From positions 1 to 64,000 of the forward strand of contig CAJNYU010002815.1 of NCBI GenBank assembly GCA_905331475.1: a stretch of 64,000 bases of DNA, read 5' to 3'. The notes beneath the pieces are model-generated. The model searched no databases and was not told the origin of the DNA. It saw nothing but the letters and a program-made list of their open reading frames with translations. Source of the DNA: Rotaria socialis (lineage: Eukaryota > Rotifera > Eurotatoria > Philodinida > Philodinidae). Both the position numbers and the translations under genes were made by a program. Below, piece after piece: positions 1 to 11,691 of the stretch. Numbering within the stretch: the first letter of the stretch is position 1; every line of letters begins with the position of its first letter.

Positions 1-676
1 AATTTTTCATGAATTGGTGGTTTAAATTGTGTTTGCATATATTTGAGAATATAAAGTGGTAAACATGATATGGCTGTAATAGTTACAACACGCCATATGA
101 AAGACCATGATTCCAGAAATCCGATATCAAAATGATTTTGAAAAATAACTATTGAGAGTACATAACAAGTAAAACTTAAGAATTCACCGACAACCATTAA
201 TGTATGCCAATGTTCGAATCTATTTAACAAAAAATAATCTTATTATTGGAGCAAAACTTACGAGGCATTCAATTCTATGCTTTGGTTCTTGATTTATAGC
301 CTTGCAAAGCGTTCTCAGAAATCAAACGCAAAAGCTTGATGGAGCTTAATATATCAATCTAGTGATAAACATTTTTTTTATGATGAAATACAGTAGTTTT
401 CATTTACGGGAGAAAGCTTCCTGATATGATTAGTCGTCTTTAACGTGATACATTTCCTTAATTACATCTAATTTATACTAATTGAACTATAGAGTGATGC
501 GCATTCGTAACACTTTTTTTCTTTGCATCGAATTATTTCACTACAATAAACTGTTTTTGTAGATCAGATGATGCTCAGTGTTTTGTTACTGATATAATCA
601 ACTCTTCGCGATTTTTGCTAGATTGTTAATGTGCTCAAGTCTCAAAAATGGTCAACAAAATTAGAATAAAATGATC
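1..676. other. gene-free AT-rich sequence
   Basis: I see no convincing exon, RNA gene or repeat with definable ends here. All frames are short and broken. Confidence 0.5.
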
Positions 677-976
677 AATTACAAAGTAATTCAAAATAAT
701 TGAATTATGTAATAATTCTCTGTCAAAACTTTTCTATTAATGTTGGTGTCCCGAAGGGTATACACAGCGAGAGCACACACACACATCATGCACTGTAGTG
801 TTGGTGTGATGTAGGGTGTACACAGCGAGAACATACATCATAGTTCAAATCTTTTTAGGACCTTAGTAGACCCTGGTAGACTCTGACGCTGACGCTGACG
901 CTGACACTAACATTAATAGAAAATATTTGACAGAGAATTAGTATATAGTTCAGTGATTTTGAATTATTTTGTAATT
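677..976. repeat. fold-back (MITE-like) element
   Basis: Two arms of roughly 75 bp (about 677-757 and 890-976) are imperfect reverse complements: the left arm reads AATTACAAAGTAATTCAAAA and the right arm ends in TTTTGAATTATTTTGTAATT. Both carry the inner block CTCTGTCAAA...TCTATTAATGTT. The middle holds two direct copies of a GGGTRTACACAGCGAGA motif and a short GACGCT run. No coding capacity. Class unknown; a non-autonomous element is the simplest reading. Confidence 0.6.
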
Positions 977-1229
977 CATTTGCGTCATGAAGTCAATATA
1001 CTAAAGCAGTAGAGTTGATACCCAACAGGAGAAAATATTAGAAGTTCTCACTCTAAAGACTAAGACAGATTTATAACATATAAAAGTATTGTTGAACGTA
1101 TTATTCGATGTTGAATTGAGTAGACGAGAAGTTAAACATTTCTTTCACACTACACATCTTTCTATTAAGGAACTAGTATTTTCTCAAAGTACTGAAAAAT
1201 ATACTATGAAAAACTATAGCATGTGAGTT

Positions 1230-2050
1230 TTTTTAATTTTAGATTGAGACCAAAGAGAAATATCACATATACAGTTTCGTAGAGCACTTTGTGCTCTATC
1301 GATCGGTATTTAATCCATCTCGATAGATAAAAGATATATGACATAATAGTTGAACCACCTAAAAGATAATTTATTACTCCATATTGGAGCTTAGCTATCT
1401 CGTCCTGTGATTATTATGATACTATGTCTAATATACGCATTGATTCAGAATTGAATGGGCTACAATTTGATAAAAAAGGTTCTCTTTGAATCACTGTATG
1501 ATAGAAATATTTAGTTCATTTACTGAAAAATCACAATGTTTTCAAGTCTCAAAACCTTGTGTTTGGACTTTTTGATTCTAAATCGAGATGATAGAGAAAT
1601 ATCCTATACACATTTTTGTAGAGTAGTAAATCAAACTCTATCGATTGGTATATGATTCAATTCTGAAATAAAAAACTCGTGAAGAAAACATATGCACAGA
1701 CAAATTTTGTATAATGTGGAAAATAGGTACAATATGGTGTCAATGGTCGATATTGAAATGGAATATTCTCGCGATTCGGACGTTTTGAAACAATTTCCTA
1801 TATATCATTCGATGCAGAATTGAAAGCTCTACAAGCTAGTATAAAATATCTTTTGGACTTTCATTTCTCTTCTAGGCGTTAGGCCAAAATACTGAAAAAT
1901 GGTCAAAATTTTATATACAAAAAAATCATGATTTTTCGATTTTTCCGTTCTAAATTGAGATGATAGAGAAATGTCCTATACACAGTTTTGTAGAGTAAAT
2001 CAAGCTCTATCGATTGGTATATGACTCGATTTCAACAGTGAAAATTTTAT
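1230..2050. repeat. diverged direct repeats, period about 330-370 bp
   Basis: Three diverged copies of one unit begin near 1243, 1577 and 1949. Each contains the series GAGAAAT(A/G)TC, ATACA(C/G)..TT(T/C)GTAGAG and CTCTATCGAT(T/C)GGTAT. A second shared block (CAGAATTGAA..GCTACAA) appears near 1450 and 1815. The spacing suggests an old tandem array or the remains of a repetitive element. No open frame spans it. Confidence 0.55.
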
Positions 2051-2176
2051 AGGAAAAAATTTCACTGAAATTAATCGACCAATTTTTTACAAGTTTTAGA
2101 GCGCTTTTTGAGGGTGTGTCTGATGCGACGGCTCTAACGAGTCAGTAGTAAATCTTTAGACCGTAATATTTTGGAT

Positions 2177-3220
2177 TCATATATGGTATACAAAGGCTGA
2201 AATTTCTAGAGGATCAAATCCAGAACCAGTTGATTCCCATGTTTTTGGAATCTTTGATTTTTTCATGGAGCGTCTCTTAACACAATATTGATAGCTGCAA
2301 TCTTCTGTTGGACATTCGCATGGTAATTGATCAGATGTAATACCGAATGCACTGATACATACACAACATGTATCCCATATCTTAAATATTAAAATTAATT
2401 AATAAAATCGTTTTTACCAAAAAAAGCAAGAACTGAAGCAAATATCGTACAGCACTTTCAAGATGTATTTTGAACAGTTAATAGAAACATTCTTGTAGCA
2501 GAAAATATAGGTTCAATCAAGTGTCTTAGTATTTAAATCTTTTTTTCGAGCTGCAACGGATCTGTCGATGCTACAAAATATTTCGCTGAAATGTTTTGTC
2601 TGTAAACGATACAAAATAAATTCATTTTTAAGTAACATGCCCTTTTAATATGCATTTTGAACCATCGTTTATCATTTCTAGGTATCACATTTATATCTTT
2701 CAGTATTTCTTCTGTGCCGGTTTGTTCATTTTTAAAGGCTAATATAAATGGAACGCGAATTTCTTTTATATTTATTTGAGTCAAATATATTCTATATTTT
2801 TCTAACACTTGTGCTTCTAATTGCTCGATTGATTGATAGTTACCAATGAATTCTTACTTGTGATCCAAACAAACAGCTTGAATTCGATGCATATTTGACC
2901 AAATCAAATAATATCTTAATTAAATAGTTATTGAAGTAATGCTTTCGATAACGATTAGTAACATACCTTTCTATATATTATAATAGCAATAAATAATTTT
3001 TATTCTGTCACGAGCAATCATATCTTTCAATGTGCTCTCTCTGCAGCTGCATTTTGAAGTATATACCGAGTTGTTTGATTACGTGGTGTTGTTTTGATGG
3101 CTTTGCGTTTTTTCCGTCGAACGCCTTTTTTAAAATACTTTTAACGTTCCGCCCGACGTCGCGAGTCATATAAAACATCAATATTGATGGGAAAATGAAC
3201 TGATGAAGCGCTGTGAACAT
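2177..3220 (-). pseudogene. possible decayed or unrecognised minus-strand gene
   Basis: Several exon-like open stretches lie on the minus strand: 3220-3008 (70 codons from an ATG), about 2821-2533 (open through RIYLTQINIKEIRVPFILAF), and 2380-2177. The last is preceded by a TTTAAG acceptor and encodes a Cys-rich 67-residue end with CCVC and CECPTEDC. I could not join them with consistent splice phases and recognise no family. It may be a diverged small gene, a remnant or chance. Confidence 0.25.
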
Positions 3221-3496
3221 CGAAAGGAATACAGAAACAAAAACTTTGCTTCCTGCATTCTATGATTCATACTGTTTTTTTCTATCCTTCCATTCTCTAC
3301 TTCTATCTTACTAGTTTTCATGCAGTTCTGATATTTGCGCAGCAATGTTGAGTAGTTCAGTATAGAACATAACTGTAAATTATTCCGTCAATAGATCCTT
3401 GGAGTTCAAAGCAAAAGTTCATGTTGTTGTCTATCGTAGATGAACCCTCCTTTGTTGCGACTCGAACCATATCTTCAAATCTTTGTCAATGGCCGT

Positions 3497-3570
3497 GCTC
3501 TTGTGGCGCAATTGGACAACGCATCCGGCCTCTAACCGGTGGATTGATGGTTCGAGTCCATCCAGGAGCG
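3497..3570 (+). tRNA. tRNA-Arg (anticodon TCT)
   Basis: A 74-nt cloverleaf. The acceptor stem GCTCTTG pairs with CAGGAGC (one G-T), followed by discriminator G. The anticodon loop CCTCTAA carries TCT, and the T arm contains the B-box GGTTCGAGTCC. The outermost anticodon-stem pair is a T-T mismatch, which is unusual but leaves four GC pairs. A T run at 3580-3587 lies just downstream and fits a Pol III terminator. No intron. Confidence 0.9.
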
Positions 3571-3579
3571 AGTATTCAC

Positions 3580-3587
3580 TTTTTTTT
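3580..3587 (+). terminator. Pol III T-run terminator of tRNA-Arg
   Basis: Eight consecutive T residues begin 10 bases after the tRNA 3' end, the standard RNA polymerase III stop signal. Confidence 0.7.
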
Positions 3588-4716
3588 GCCTTTTGCGTCA
3601 CTCTCTCATAACATAACTGTGCAGCAACACATCGAGAGAGTGACTATTTCCTTATAAACGTTATTGCATCATGTAAACATTTTAATGTCGTTCTGTGGTT
3701 TATTGTGTGGAGTAATTTCATATCGAAAAGAAAGAAACGTGTTAAGACGTGAATATCTAGTGTAACTCAATGGTAACCTAATTGTTTCACCGATAGGGGG
3801 AAATAAAAAACAAAAAGTCGAAATGCGGATGTTAACATTACTTTTTCAGTTCAACATCTGAATGTGATATTTCTTGGTTAAGTGTGAGCGAGAAAAAAAT
3901 AATAAAGAACTGCTATTGAGCGGACTCGAAGAACACATTCAAGTATTTCAATGAATGGATTGAGCAAAGTTAAACAGCCAATCCTCCGGTTGAGGGTACG
4001 ATGTTTTTACCATCTACGCCACAAGAGTATTAGTGGGAAAAGTTCTTTCTCAAAATAGAAATAATTATCATCTCCTTTTGCTTTTGCACGATGTGCTGTC
4101 AACATTTTCGAAGCAAAGGCCTTAATTATGAGTTTACTTGGTATTCGCAGCCAGATCTCAAGAAATAACTCAACGGTTATTTATAGCTAAATGGTGCGGT
4201 GACCCTTGCTATGGTTCATATTGATGAAGTATACAGACTAATAATACTATGCAGTCATGGAATATTGATGTATTTTTCGCAGTGATTTAGTGGGCATTCA
4301 GCCTGTTATCTGTAGAAAAGTGAAATGCCTTGTGGATGTTAGTATCTAATTGAATCATGTTATCTATTAGCTCAACTAACCCAAGATGTTTAACTTCGTC
4401 AGTTTTACGGTCTTAAGAATGTATGTAGAGAGTAGATGAGTACTATATAAATTATAAAAGATTAAAAAACATTTTTTATTTACGACTGATAAAGCAAGCT
4501 TGATATATCGTTGAATTGAGAAAAAGCAAGTAGAAGCAAAAAACCTTCTGTTTTATTTCACGATTTATATTCCTTTTGCGTTCTCATTTGTTTGCCTTCA
4601 TTCCATTTTTGTGTTTTTCGTATCTCTTTCGTTACTTCATTGGTTGTTGTAAGCATATTTGAGTACACACTAATACACAAGCATGTCTAAAGAACACAAG
4701 AAATATTCATCTGGTC
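3588..4716. other. intergenic sequence between tRNA and CPT1
   Basis: No gene or clear repeat seen. Presumably includes 5' regulatory DNA for the CPT1 gene. Confidence 0.4.
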
Positions 4717-4743
4717 AAAGTACGAGTTCGTAACTCGTACTTT
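4717..4743. promoter_or_regulatory. perfect 12-bp palindrome upstream of CPT1
   Basis: AAAGTACGAGTT, a 3-nt loop CGT, then the exact reverse complement AACTCGTACTTT. It lies about 70 bp before the CPT1 start codon. It could be a dimeric transcription-factor site or a hairpin in the leader; the function is not known. Confidence 0.35.
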
Positions 4744-4812
4744 TCAGTATTCATCGCCTTGACTCAGTTTGAGTATTTATAGAAACACAAACGAGCATAC
4801 GTGAGATCAAAA

Positions 4813-7800
4813 ATGACTGAGAAACAGAAAGGTAATGACGTTTCTATGATTAGAATGAAAAAGGCTAGCTACAATCAAACTCGTTTTTTAGGCGATAATG
4901 TTGATTCATGCAATGATATTGTTAAAAATTCGTACTATTCCTATATACGTTGCTGTCAATTGACTAGTTATCGTACGCTCAACTCACTGTACAATTCTTT
5001 ATATCCAGGTCATCCGATTCGTGGAGTCATTTTTTGTAGTACCATTCCAGTCCTCTACTTGAAAGGCTATGACTCATCATTCGGTATCATTACTTGGTTG
5101 GAAGAGCACATTTTTCGACGCGTGTTCCCATCGAAAAATGGCACACTTATTGCTTGTGTTACTTTTGCCGCAGGTGCCTATATTAGTATTATTAAAATTC
5201 GTCAATACACCTTGAAGGCACTTTTTTCGTATCATGGTTGGATGTATCAAAAACATGGTGAAGCTGTTGGTCTAATACCGAAATTTTGGATGGGTCTCGT
5301 GAAAGTATTTGCCGGTCGAGACCCATCTTTATATTCGTGTCAAAATATTCTGCCAGCATTACCATTGCCTAGTTTAGATGATACATTACAACGGTACTTG
5401 AGAACAGTTCGACCACTTTACGACGATGAAGCATATCAACGTACGGTAGAACAAGCCGACATATTCAAGAATACTATTGGATATAAACTACAAAGGTATC
5501 TTTGGTTCAAATGGCTTTTGTCATCGAATTATGTATGTAGTAACAGGAGATATTCTTATTTTTATGTTGATTTGTATACTTTAGGTAACGGATTGGTGGG
5601 AAAAATTTGTCTATCTTCGTGGTCGATCACCGCTTATAGTGAATAGTAATTATTATTGTCTCGTAAGTAATTCTAACTGAAATATACTTGATGACTAATC
5701 GACATAGACTATTCCAGGACGCCGTATTCTCTCGTCCGGCAATGAAACAAACTGCACGTGCTGCCAACATCGTTTACGCGGCATTGAAATATCGTACTGA
5801 ATTGGAACTTGAAAAAGTTAAACCGGTACGAATGATCGCAGCTATCAAACTTTTCTCGTCATTATCAATATTATTTAGTTAATGGCTTTCAGTTCGATAC
5901 CACTCTGTTCAATTCAACACGAACGACAATTTAATACCGTTCGCATTCCAGGCAAAGAAACCGGTAGAAAACGTTTTTCGATCATTGATGAATTCATTTT
6001 ATTTCGGAACTTTCTCTAGATCACATTGTACATTATTCCGATAGTCAACATATTGCTGTCTATCATAAAGATCGCTGGTACAAAGTTTTCACTTACTATA
6101 GAAATAAACTCTTACAACCGTGCGAATTACAAATGTAGGTATTAGTGATATTGTAGAAAGAACTCAAGAGCTTTTTTTCTTTAGTCAATTCGATGAGATT
6201 CTTCGAGATGAAACGCCGCCTGCAGATGGTGAAGAACATTTGGCTGCTTTGACCGCAGGTGATCGAACTTTGTGGGCTACAGCACGTGAAACATTCTTTA
6301 ATACTGGTTGTAATCGTGTGTCGTTGGATGCGATCGAAAAAGCGGCCTTCGTACTCATTTTAGAAGATTCTGATTTCGAAATTGGAACGGTAGGTTGACT
6401 TGAATTATCTTTTTCATCAGCAGGCTATATAAAAATAGGTGCTTCGTTCGGAATCTTGATGAAATTATAATGATTGTTAATAAACCAGATTATTCTCTCT
6501 GAATTTTCTTTTTCTTGTTGTCTGATTTGTTTATTGGCAGCGATAACCATTGTTTTTCTTCTGTTACCTAGAATATGAGCAACGAATTTGATGAATACGC
6601 TCGGGCAATTTTCCATGGCAAAGGTTACGATCGTTGGTTCGACAAATCATTCAATCTAATTATCAGCAAAAATGCAGTGGTGAGTAGTATCAAAAATAAA
6701 AATAAATCTTATAATTGAAATTATTTTGCATCGCAGTTTGGTTTAAATGTAGAACATAGTTGGGTATGAGCGTGATAAAAACACTTCTATAGATCATTTT
6801 AATTTCTTCGTTTGCGTCGTATAGGCTGATGCACCTGTGTCTGGCCATATGACTGAATATGTTCTTGCAGAAGATTTCATTGTGCTCGGGTAAGTTATCG
6901 ATCTGGCTAATGGCAAAATAAAAAAATCGAATAGAGTTGATAAATCGACTGTTTTCTAGTTACGATCCCCTTGGTAATACTCACGGTATTCCACGTTTCA
7001 ATGCTATCCATCCGATAAAACTCAAATGGGACCTTTCAAGTGCCGTAAGAAGCGGTGTTTTCGAACAATCTGCTATTCATTGTTATGAACTCGTGTTTTC
7101 TAGTGTAAAAAAGTGATCGAACAAAGTTTGAACGAAGCTACTGCGTTGTGCAATGACGTTGATCTACATGTGTACGTTCAAAATTCATATAGTAAGTCTT
7201 CGCGCTAAGTAATTAACTAGATTGATATTTGTTCGACTATGTAAGTGAAACTATGAGCTAGCGGAAAACTTAAGACATGAATTTTATATCATCGTTTGTT
7301 ACATTTTCATATGATGTTCTATGTGTAGGTAAAAATTTCATCAAGAAATGTAAAATATCTCCAGATGCTTATATTCAAATGGCTCTTCAATTGGCTCACT
7401 ATCGTGTAAGAACAGTCGAAATGTTTTGCCATAAAAAGCATCGCTTTCTCTTCATTTGAATTTAAGGATTCTGGTCGTTTTAATTTAACCTATGAAGCAT
7501 CAATGACACGATTGTTTCGTAATTCTCGTACCGAAACGGTACGATCGTGTTCGATCGAGTCGAGTGCTTGGATCAGAGCTATGGAAAATTCAATGATCAC
7601 TGTATGTGATGCTCTATAACGTTCTATATTTTTGATCTGATTTCACTTTCTCTATCTCTATCTCTCTCTCTAGAATACCGAACGTATTCAATTGTTACGC
7701 CTTGCATGTGATTTTCATCAACAACAGTATCGTGACGCCATGAGTGGTAAAGGCATCGATCGACATTTGTTCTGTCTCTATGTAATCTCGAAATATCTCA

Positions 7801-8336
7801 AGTTGGATTCACCATTTCTTCAAAATGTTTTGCAAGAACCATGGAAACTATCTACTAGTCAAGTAAGAGTTTTCATTGTTTCTTTTATTTTTTTTTGTTG
7901 CACGCATGCTTCATAGTATTACCTAGTTTTCACATTTGTTCGTTTTTAGACACCAACACAATATGGCAATCCTCATGTAAAGTCGAACACAACAGCCGAC
8001 GGAGTCAGTGCTGGTGGCGGTTTTGGATCTGTAAGTACTCATAATGCGAGTTAATAGTCAATTCTGCTCAATTAATTCGCATGTCATACATTTTTTCTAT
8101 TCTAGGTTGATCAAAATGGATACGGGGTTAGTTATATTATATCCGAGGATATCATCTTTTTTCACATTTCTTCTCGACGATCATCTCGTGAAACGGTAAT
8201 AGTAATGAGCTCATTTTATTTATATTTATATATTTTTCTTCTTTTTTTCTAGGATTCACAACGTTTCGGCAGAGAAATTCGCAAAGCCCTCGATGATATC
8301 CGTACTCTCTTTGAAGAAACTACAAAAATTGCCTAG
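4813..8336 (+). CDS. CPT1: carnitine O-palmitoyltransferase 1 (17 exons)
   Basis: Transfers long-chain acyl groups from CoA to carnitine at the mitochondrial outer membrane, the gate to beta-oxidation. Exons read as 4813-5532, 5585-5662, 5718-5825, 5879-5963, 6020-6134, 6185-6389, 6572-6679, 6737-6763, 6825-6889, 6960-7044, 7104-7191, 7329-7405, 7467-7601, 7674-7862, 7950-8030, 8106-8195, 8253-8336. Phases sum to 779 codons plus stop, close to the family's usual 770-780. Two hydrophobic segments (about residues 71-88 and 109-126) fit the CPT1 N-terminal membrane anchor. Hallmarks include [21 protein letters not shown], the catalytic His480 in [40 protein letters not shown] and [14 protein letters not shown]. 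The start is the first in-frame ATG; an in-frame GTG at 4801 is not needed. Introns are 52-182 bp. No sign of damage. Confidence 0.95.
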
Positions 8337-9230
8337 AATACAAGAGACAATATCCTGCTTTATTTATTAACAGAAAACGAATTCAATAATAACTCATGCA
8401 TGATATATTCATTTCAGTTGTTGACAAACATCAATGTAATTGCTTTCCATTTTTCTTTGTTTGATTATCTTTGTTCGCTTGATTTGTCTTCTTTTCACAC
8501 GTGCTTAAAACAGGAACTGATTAAATGTTATTTATTTGTTATACCAGTAGGAATCGCTCAATATCATCCCCGTGGGGTATCAGTGCGATAAATGTATGAT
8601 CAAACGCAGATGCACACTCACACATTCATAAGCCTAACAGTAAGATAGTCATCGTTGGAAGAAAATCATTTTCTCTATTCATCTGTGAAAAAAATGACGA
8701 GAAAAATTACTTTTGATGATTCCATCTAAAATAGCTGAGAATCTGCAATTAACCCACGTTATACAGCTGTTACTTGTAATTGTCACGTAGGAGGCAATTG
8801 CAGACTGTTTGCATCATCATTTTTAGACGAGTTCCCCAAACTGATACTCAACTATCCATTCAAAACAAAAACTAGAAAGTAAGTCTTCAGAACGATCAAG
8901 TTATGATAGCTACAAAAAAGAAGAGGCAGTTTTCATATTCAATTTTCCCGATCTATGCTAGCAACAATTTTTTAACGTAATCGTGGGAATCATATGGATC
9001 ACCTTTCCAACTTGCCTTACTCATAAATAAGAGACTAGATCATATCCTACAGCAACATAAACAGCAAAGATTGCGGCGTTAAAGAAATGAATTATCATTT
9101 TTTCTGTTGATACAAAAAGCCGATCCAATTCTACTTTGTAATTCATTTTTACTAAACAAATTTCTTTGTTCGTCTGTAATATTGACTTTAACATCAGCAT
9201 AATTGAACTTCAATTGATTTTATATGGCAT
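8337..9230. other. intergenic sequence downstream of CPT1
   Basis: No gene recognised. Includes the CPT1 3' untranslated region and probably the leader of the following ART pseudogene. Confidence 0.4.
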
Positions 9231-9737
9231 ATGAAACATCAATTCAAAAAGTGGACCACAAAAAAAATTGTCGTTATGAACGATGGTGAAAATAAAGAAA
9301 GTTTAACACTGATTTGGTTTGATTCAAATACTCGCTCATGTAAATATACTCAGCGAACCATACGACAACTTCGACTTATTAATGATTATGTTATTCTTTG
9401 TTCTGAATTTATGAGACGCATTCAATCAATTGATAAAGAAATGATCTTTTTAATAATATCCGGAGAAGAAGCCCCACAAATTTTATCTAGTATTTATTCT
9501 GTCCATAACATCTATTCATTTTTTATTTTCAATAAGGAAAAAACTCCGTGTGAAGATGTATTAACTGAATATTCAAATGTTGTTGGTACATATATTAATC
9601 TTGATGACTTATGTACATCGGTTAAAGAACAAATTGATCTTGTTGACAAACAAACACACACATTTGCTTTTTTTGATCAACATCAAATATTGACGAAAGA
9701 TCTATCGAGAGAATCAGCAAAATTCCTTCGGTTTCAA
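9231..9737 (+). pseudogene. N-terminal half of an ADP-ribosyltransferase/TPR gene (broken)
   Basis: About 169 codons that I recognise as the conserved N-terminal region of a large bdelloid family of arginine ADP-ribosyltransferases with tetratricopeptide repeats: LTLIWFDSN near the start, a middle FLIISGEEA block, and KDLSRESAKFLRFQ at the end. The frame runs straight into a MITE at 9738 and stops inside it. The rest of the gene lies beyond the MITE on the opposite strand (9845-10850). The two halves match the family order with the break inside a Phe-Gln position. Family knowledge: these proteins pair an R-S-E type ART domain with TPRs; their role is unclear. Confidence 0.8.
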
Positions 9738-9844
9738 CAAGGGGGAACAAACTGATTTCGAGATTTCATGATTTCGCCTGGAGTTTTTGATTTCAAATGA
9801 TTTCAAGTTGATTTCGACTTCCGAAATCAGTTTGCTCCCCCTTG
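9738..9844. mobile_element. hAT-like MITE, copy A (107 bp)
   Basis: The element begins CAAGGGGGAACAAACTGATT and ends with the near-exact reverse complement (AATCAGTTTGCTCCCCCTTG). The middle is repeats of GATTTCAA. Flanking 8-mers GGTTTCAA (left of this copy) and GATTTCAA (in the displaced gene half next to copy B) differ by one base, as expected for an 8-bp target duplication of hAT type separated by the inversion. No coding capacity. Confidence 0.7.
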
Positions 9845-10850
9845 TATTTTGCTTGATGGACAAGGAGACAGTCTATACTCTGTAAAACTTCAGCAACCCC
9901 TTTCATCCGCGCTGGCTTAGTTTTTATCATGTGCTCATAGGCACGATCATAATATCCTCGAGCGTGATTCTATTCGTCTTTCATATGGTGAATTTTACCA
10001 ATACTGAATTCAATCCAAGCTTGGTCTTCATCATTGGAATCATTCAACAATCATTGAAAATATTTCTGTGATCTATCTTATTCGCACAAATCGAAGAATA
10101 ATCTTCCAAAATGAATTGAAAGATTCGTTTCTTCTGTTTCGTTCTGGATTAATTCAATGCAATCTTTGGTGATTTGTTGTCCTGGATTGGAAAGATTCAT
10201 TTTAATTATGTATAAAGTTGAATGTTTTTCAATTGATTCTATTTGGAAACACGTATTGCAATCAAATAAGACTAGTTGATGATCTTGGCGCCCATTTAAT
10301 TGATTAATATTAGCAAATAACACATTTTCATGGATTTGTTCAATATGACATTGAATATGGAAAAGAACTGAAACAACATCAATTTTTGTTGTTCTTGTTA
10401 GTGCCATATTTAATTCGAATTCTTTTGACATACTAGTGGAAAAATAGCCATTGGTGAAAATTAGTTTTCTACGATTTTCTTTTAAATTGTCGAACTCTTC
10501 CTTGCGAAATTTGACTCCTCGATAAACATCTAGCATTTTATCTTTTAATGACAACGACTTTTTATGCTCACGCTGAAGATTTTCAGTGAGATCATCAATA
10601 AAAAATCGAAACATACACAAAAAATCAATATCGTGTGTTCTTAATGCTTTATTGATTAATTTATAAAGAAACGATCGTTTTAAATACCAACCAATAGCAT
10701 ATTCGGATCGATAGTTGTTTTCAAACGCATCAATAAATTCCATTTCGATCGTATTTCCATCGCAGTATTTTTTACACGCTTGAATCATTTGTTGTTTTGC
10801 TTCTGAATTTCTTGGAAGACAAGTTAATGTTCGATAGAATAATTGAAATC
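9845..10850 (-). pseudogene. C-terminal half (ART domain plus TPR start) of the same gene, inverted
   Basis: Read on the minus strand from 10850, it resumes the family order with FQLFYRTLTCLPRNSEAKQQ, then ALRTHDID, the VYRGVKF arginine motif and the GYFSTS serine motif. At the position where family members carry the catalytic E-x-E before VLFD the sequence has HQL, so the catalytic glutamates are gone. After FGRLFFDLCE the frame hits TAA (about 10078), then TGA and TAG, although the TPR sense continues (NDEDQAWIEFSIGK, ARGYYDRAYEHM). The open frame's apparent start (MISSDFKLIS) lies inside the MITE and is not native. This half is dead by inversion, nonsense codons and loss of catalytic residues. 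Confidence 0.8.
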
Positions 10851-10978
10851 CAAGGGGGAACAAACTGATTTCGGAAGTCGAAATCAACTTGAAATCACTT
10901 GAAATCATTTGAAATTATTTGAAATCAAAAAACTTCAGGCGAAATCATGAAATCTCGAAATCAGTTTGTTCCCCCTCG
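10851..10978. mobile_element. hAT-like MITE, copy B (128 bp), inverted relative to copy A
   Basis: Starts CAAGGGGGAACAAACTGATT and ends CGAAATCAGTTTGTTCCCCC plus TCG. It shares nearly all sequence with copy A in reverse orientation plus extra GAAATCA repeats. The two copies bound the inverted gene half exactly, so recombination between them explains the inversion. Confidence 0.7.
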
Positions 10979-11691
10979 TGAATTCTACTACAATTTATAA
11001 AACAGGTGTGTTGTGAGGAATAATCATTTGGTATTGCCTATAGATTAACAATTGCATTATCATAACCTTACGTTAGTTTGGAACAAATCAATTTCTAACA
11101 ATTTGAAAAATAAAATTTGATTGTCCCGTAAATTAGATACTAATAAATAGAATTGATCAGGTCCAAAACTCAGTTTTACAATATTTTTACTCGTCTTTGA
11201 TTTAGCATAGCAAGCGACTATTGAATGAATTATCGGCGATAAGCAGCAGTATTTAGTAATTCTTCATTCTCATTTTATCATTAATTAAAGAATCGTAATG
11301 AAAATAAAGAACCAGAAAAGATAAATAAATCTCTAGTAGACAGAATAATCAGCTAGTAGCAAACGAATTACTTTGATTTAATCATGTCAATTTTCGATTT
11401 CATATATAGTACTTATTGTTTCTTACTCTTGAGTAGATTGTTTTTCTATTAGTTTTTTAGTAAATCATACCATTCAAAACTACACTACATATGTTTGTAA
11501 AATTTATGAAGCATGAATTAGGTGCAATATTGATACAATCGACATGATTTGAAATAAATGTGTTTTATTAGTTTAAAAGCAGTGGAAAAAAAGAGTTTTT
11601 GTTAGTTGTGTTGAATTCTGGGATTAATTAATTAATTGAAAAAGTTAAAATAGTGTTCATTTTATAAATGTCATGATTAGTGAATACGATT
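10979..11691. other. gene-free sequence
   Basis: AT-rich, with no recognised gene. The part next to 11691 is the 3' flank of the membrane-protein gene read on the minus strand. Confidence 0.4.
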
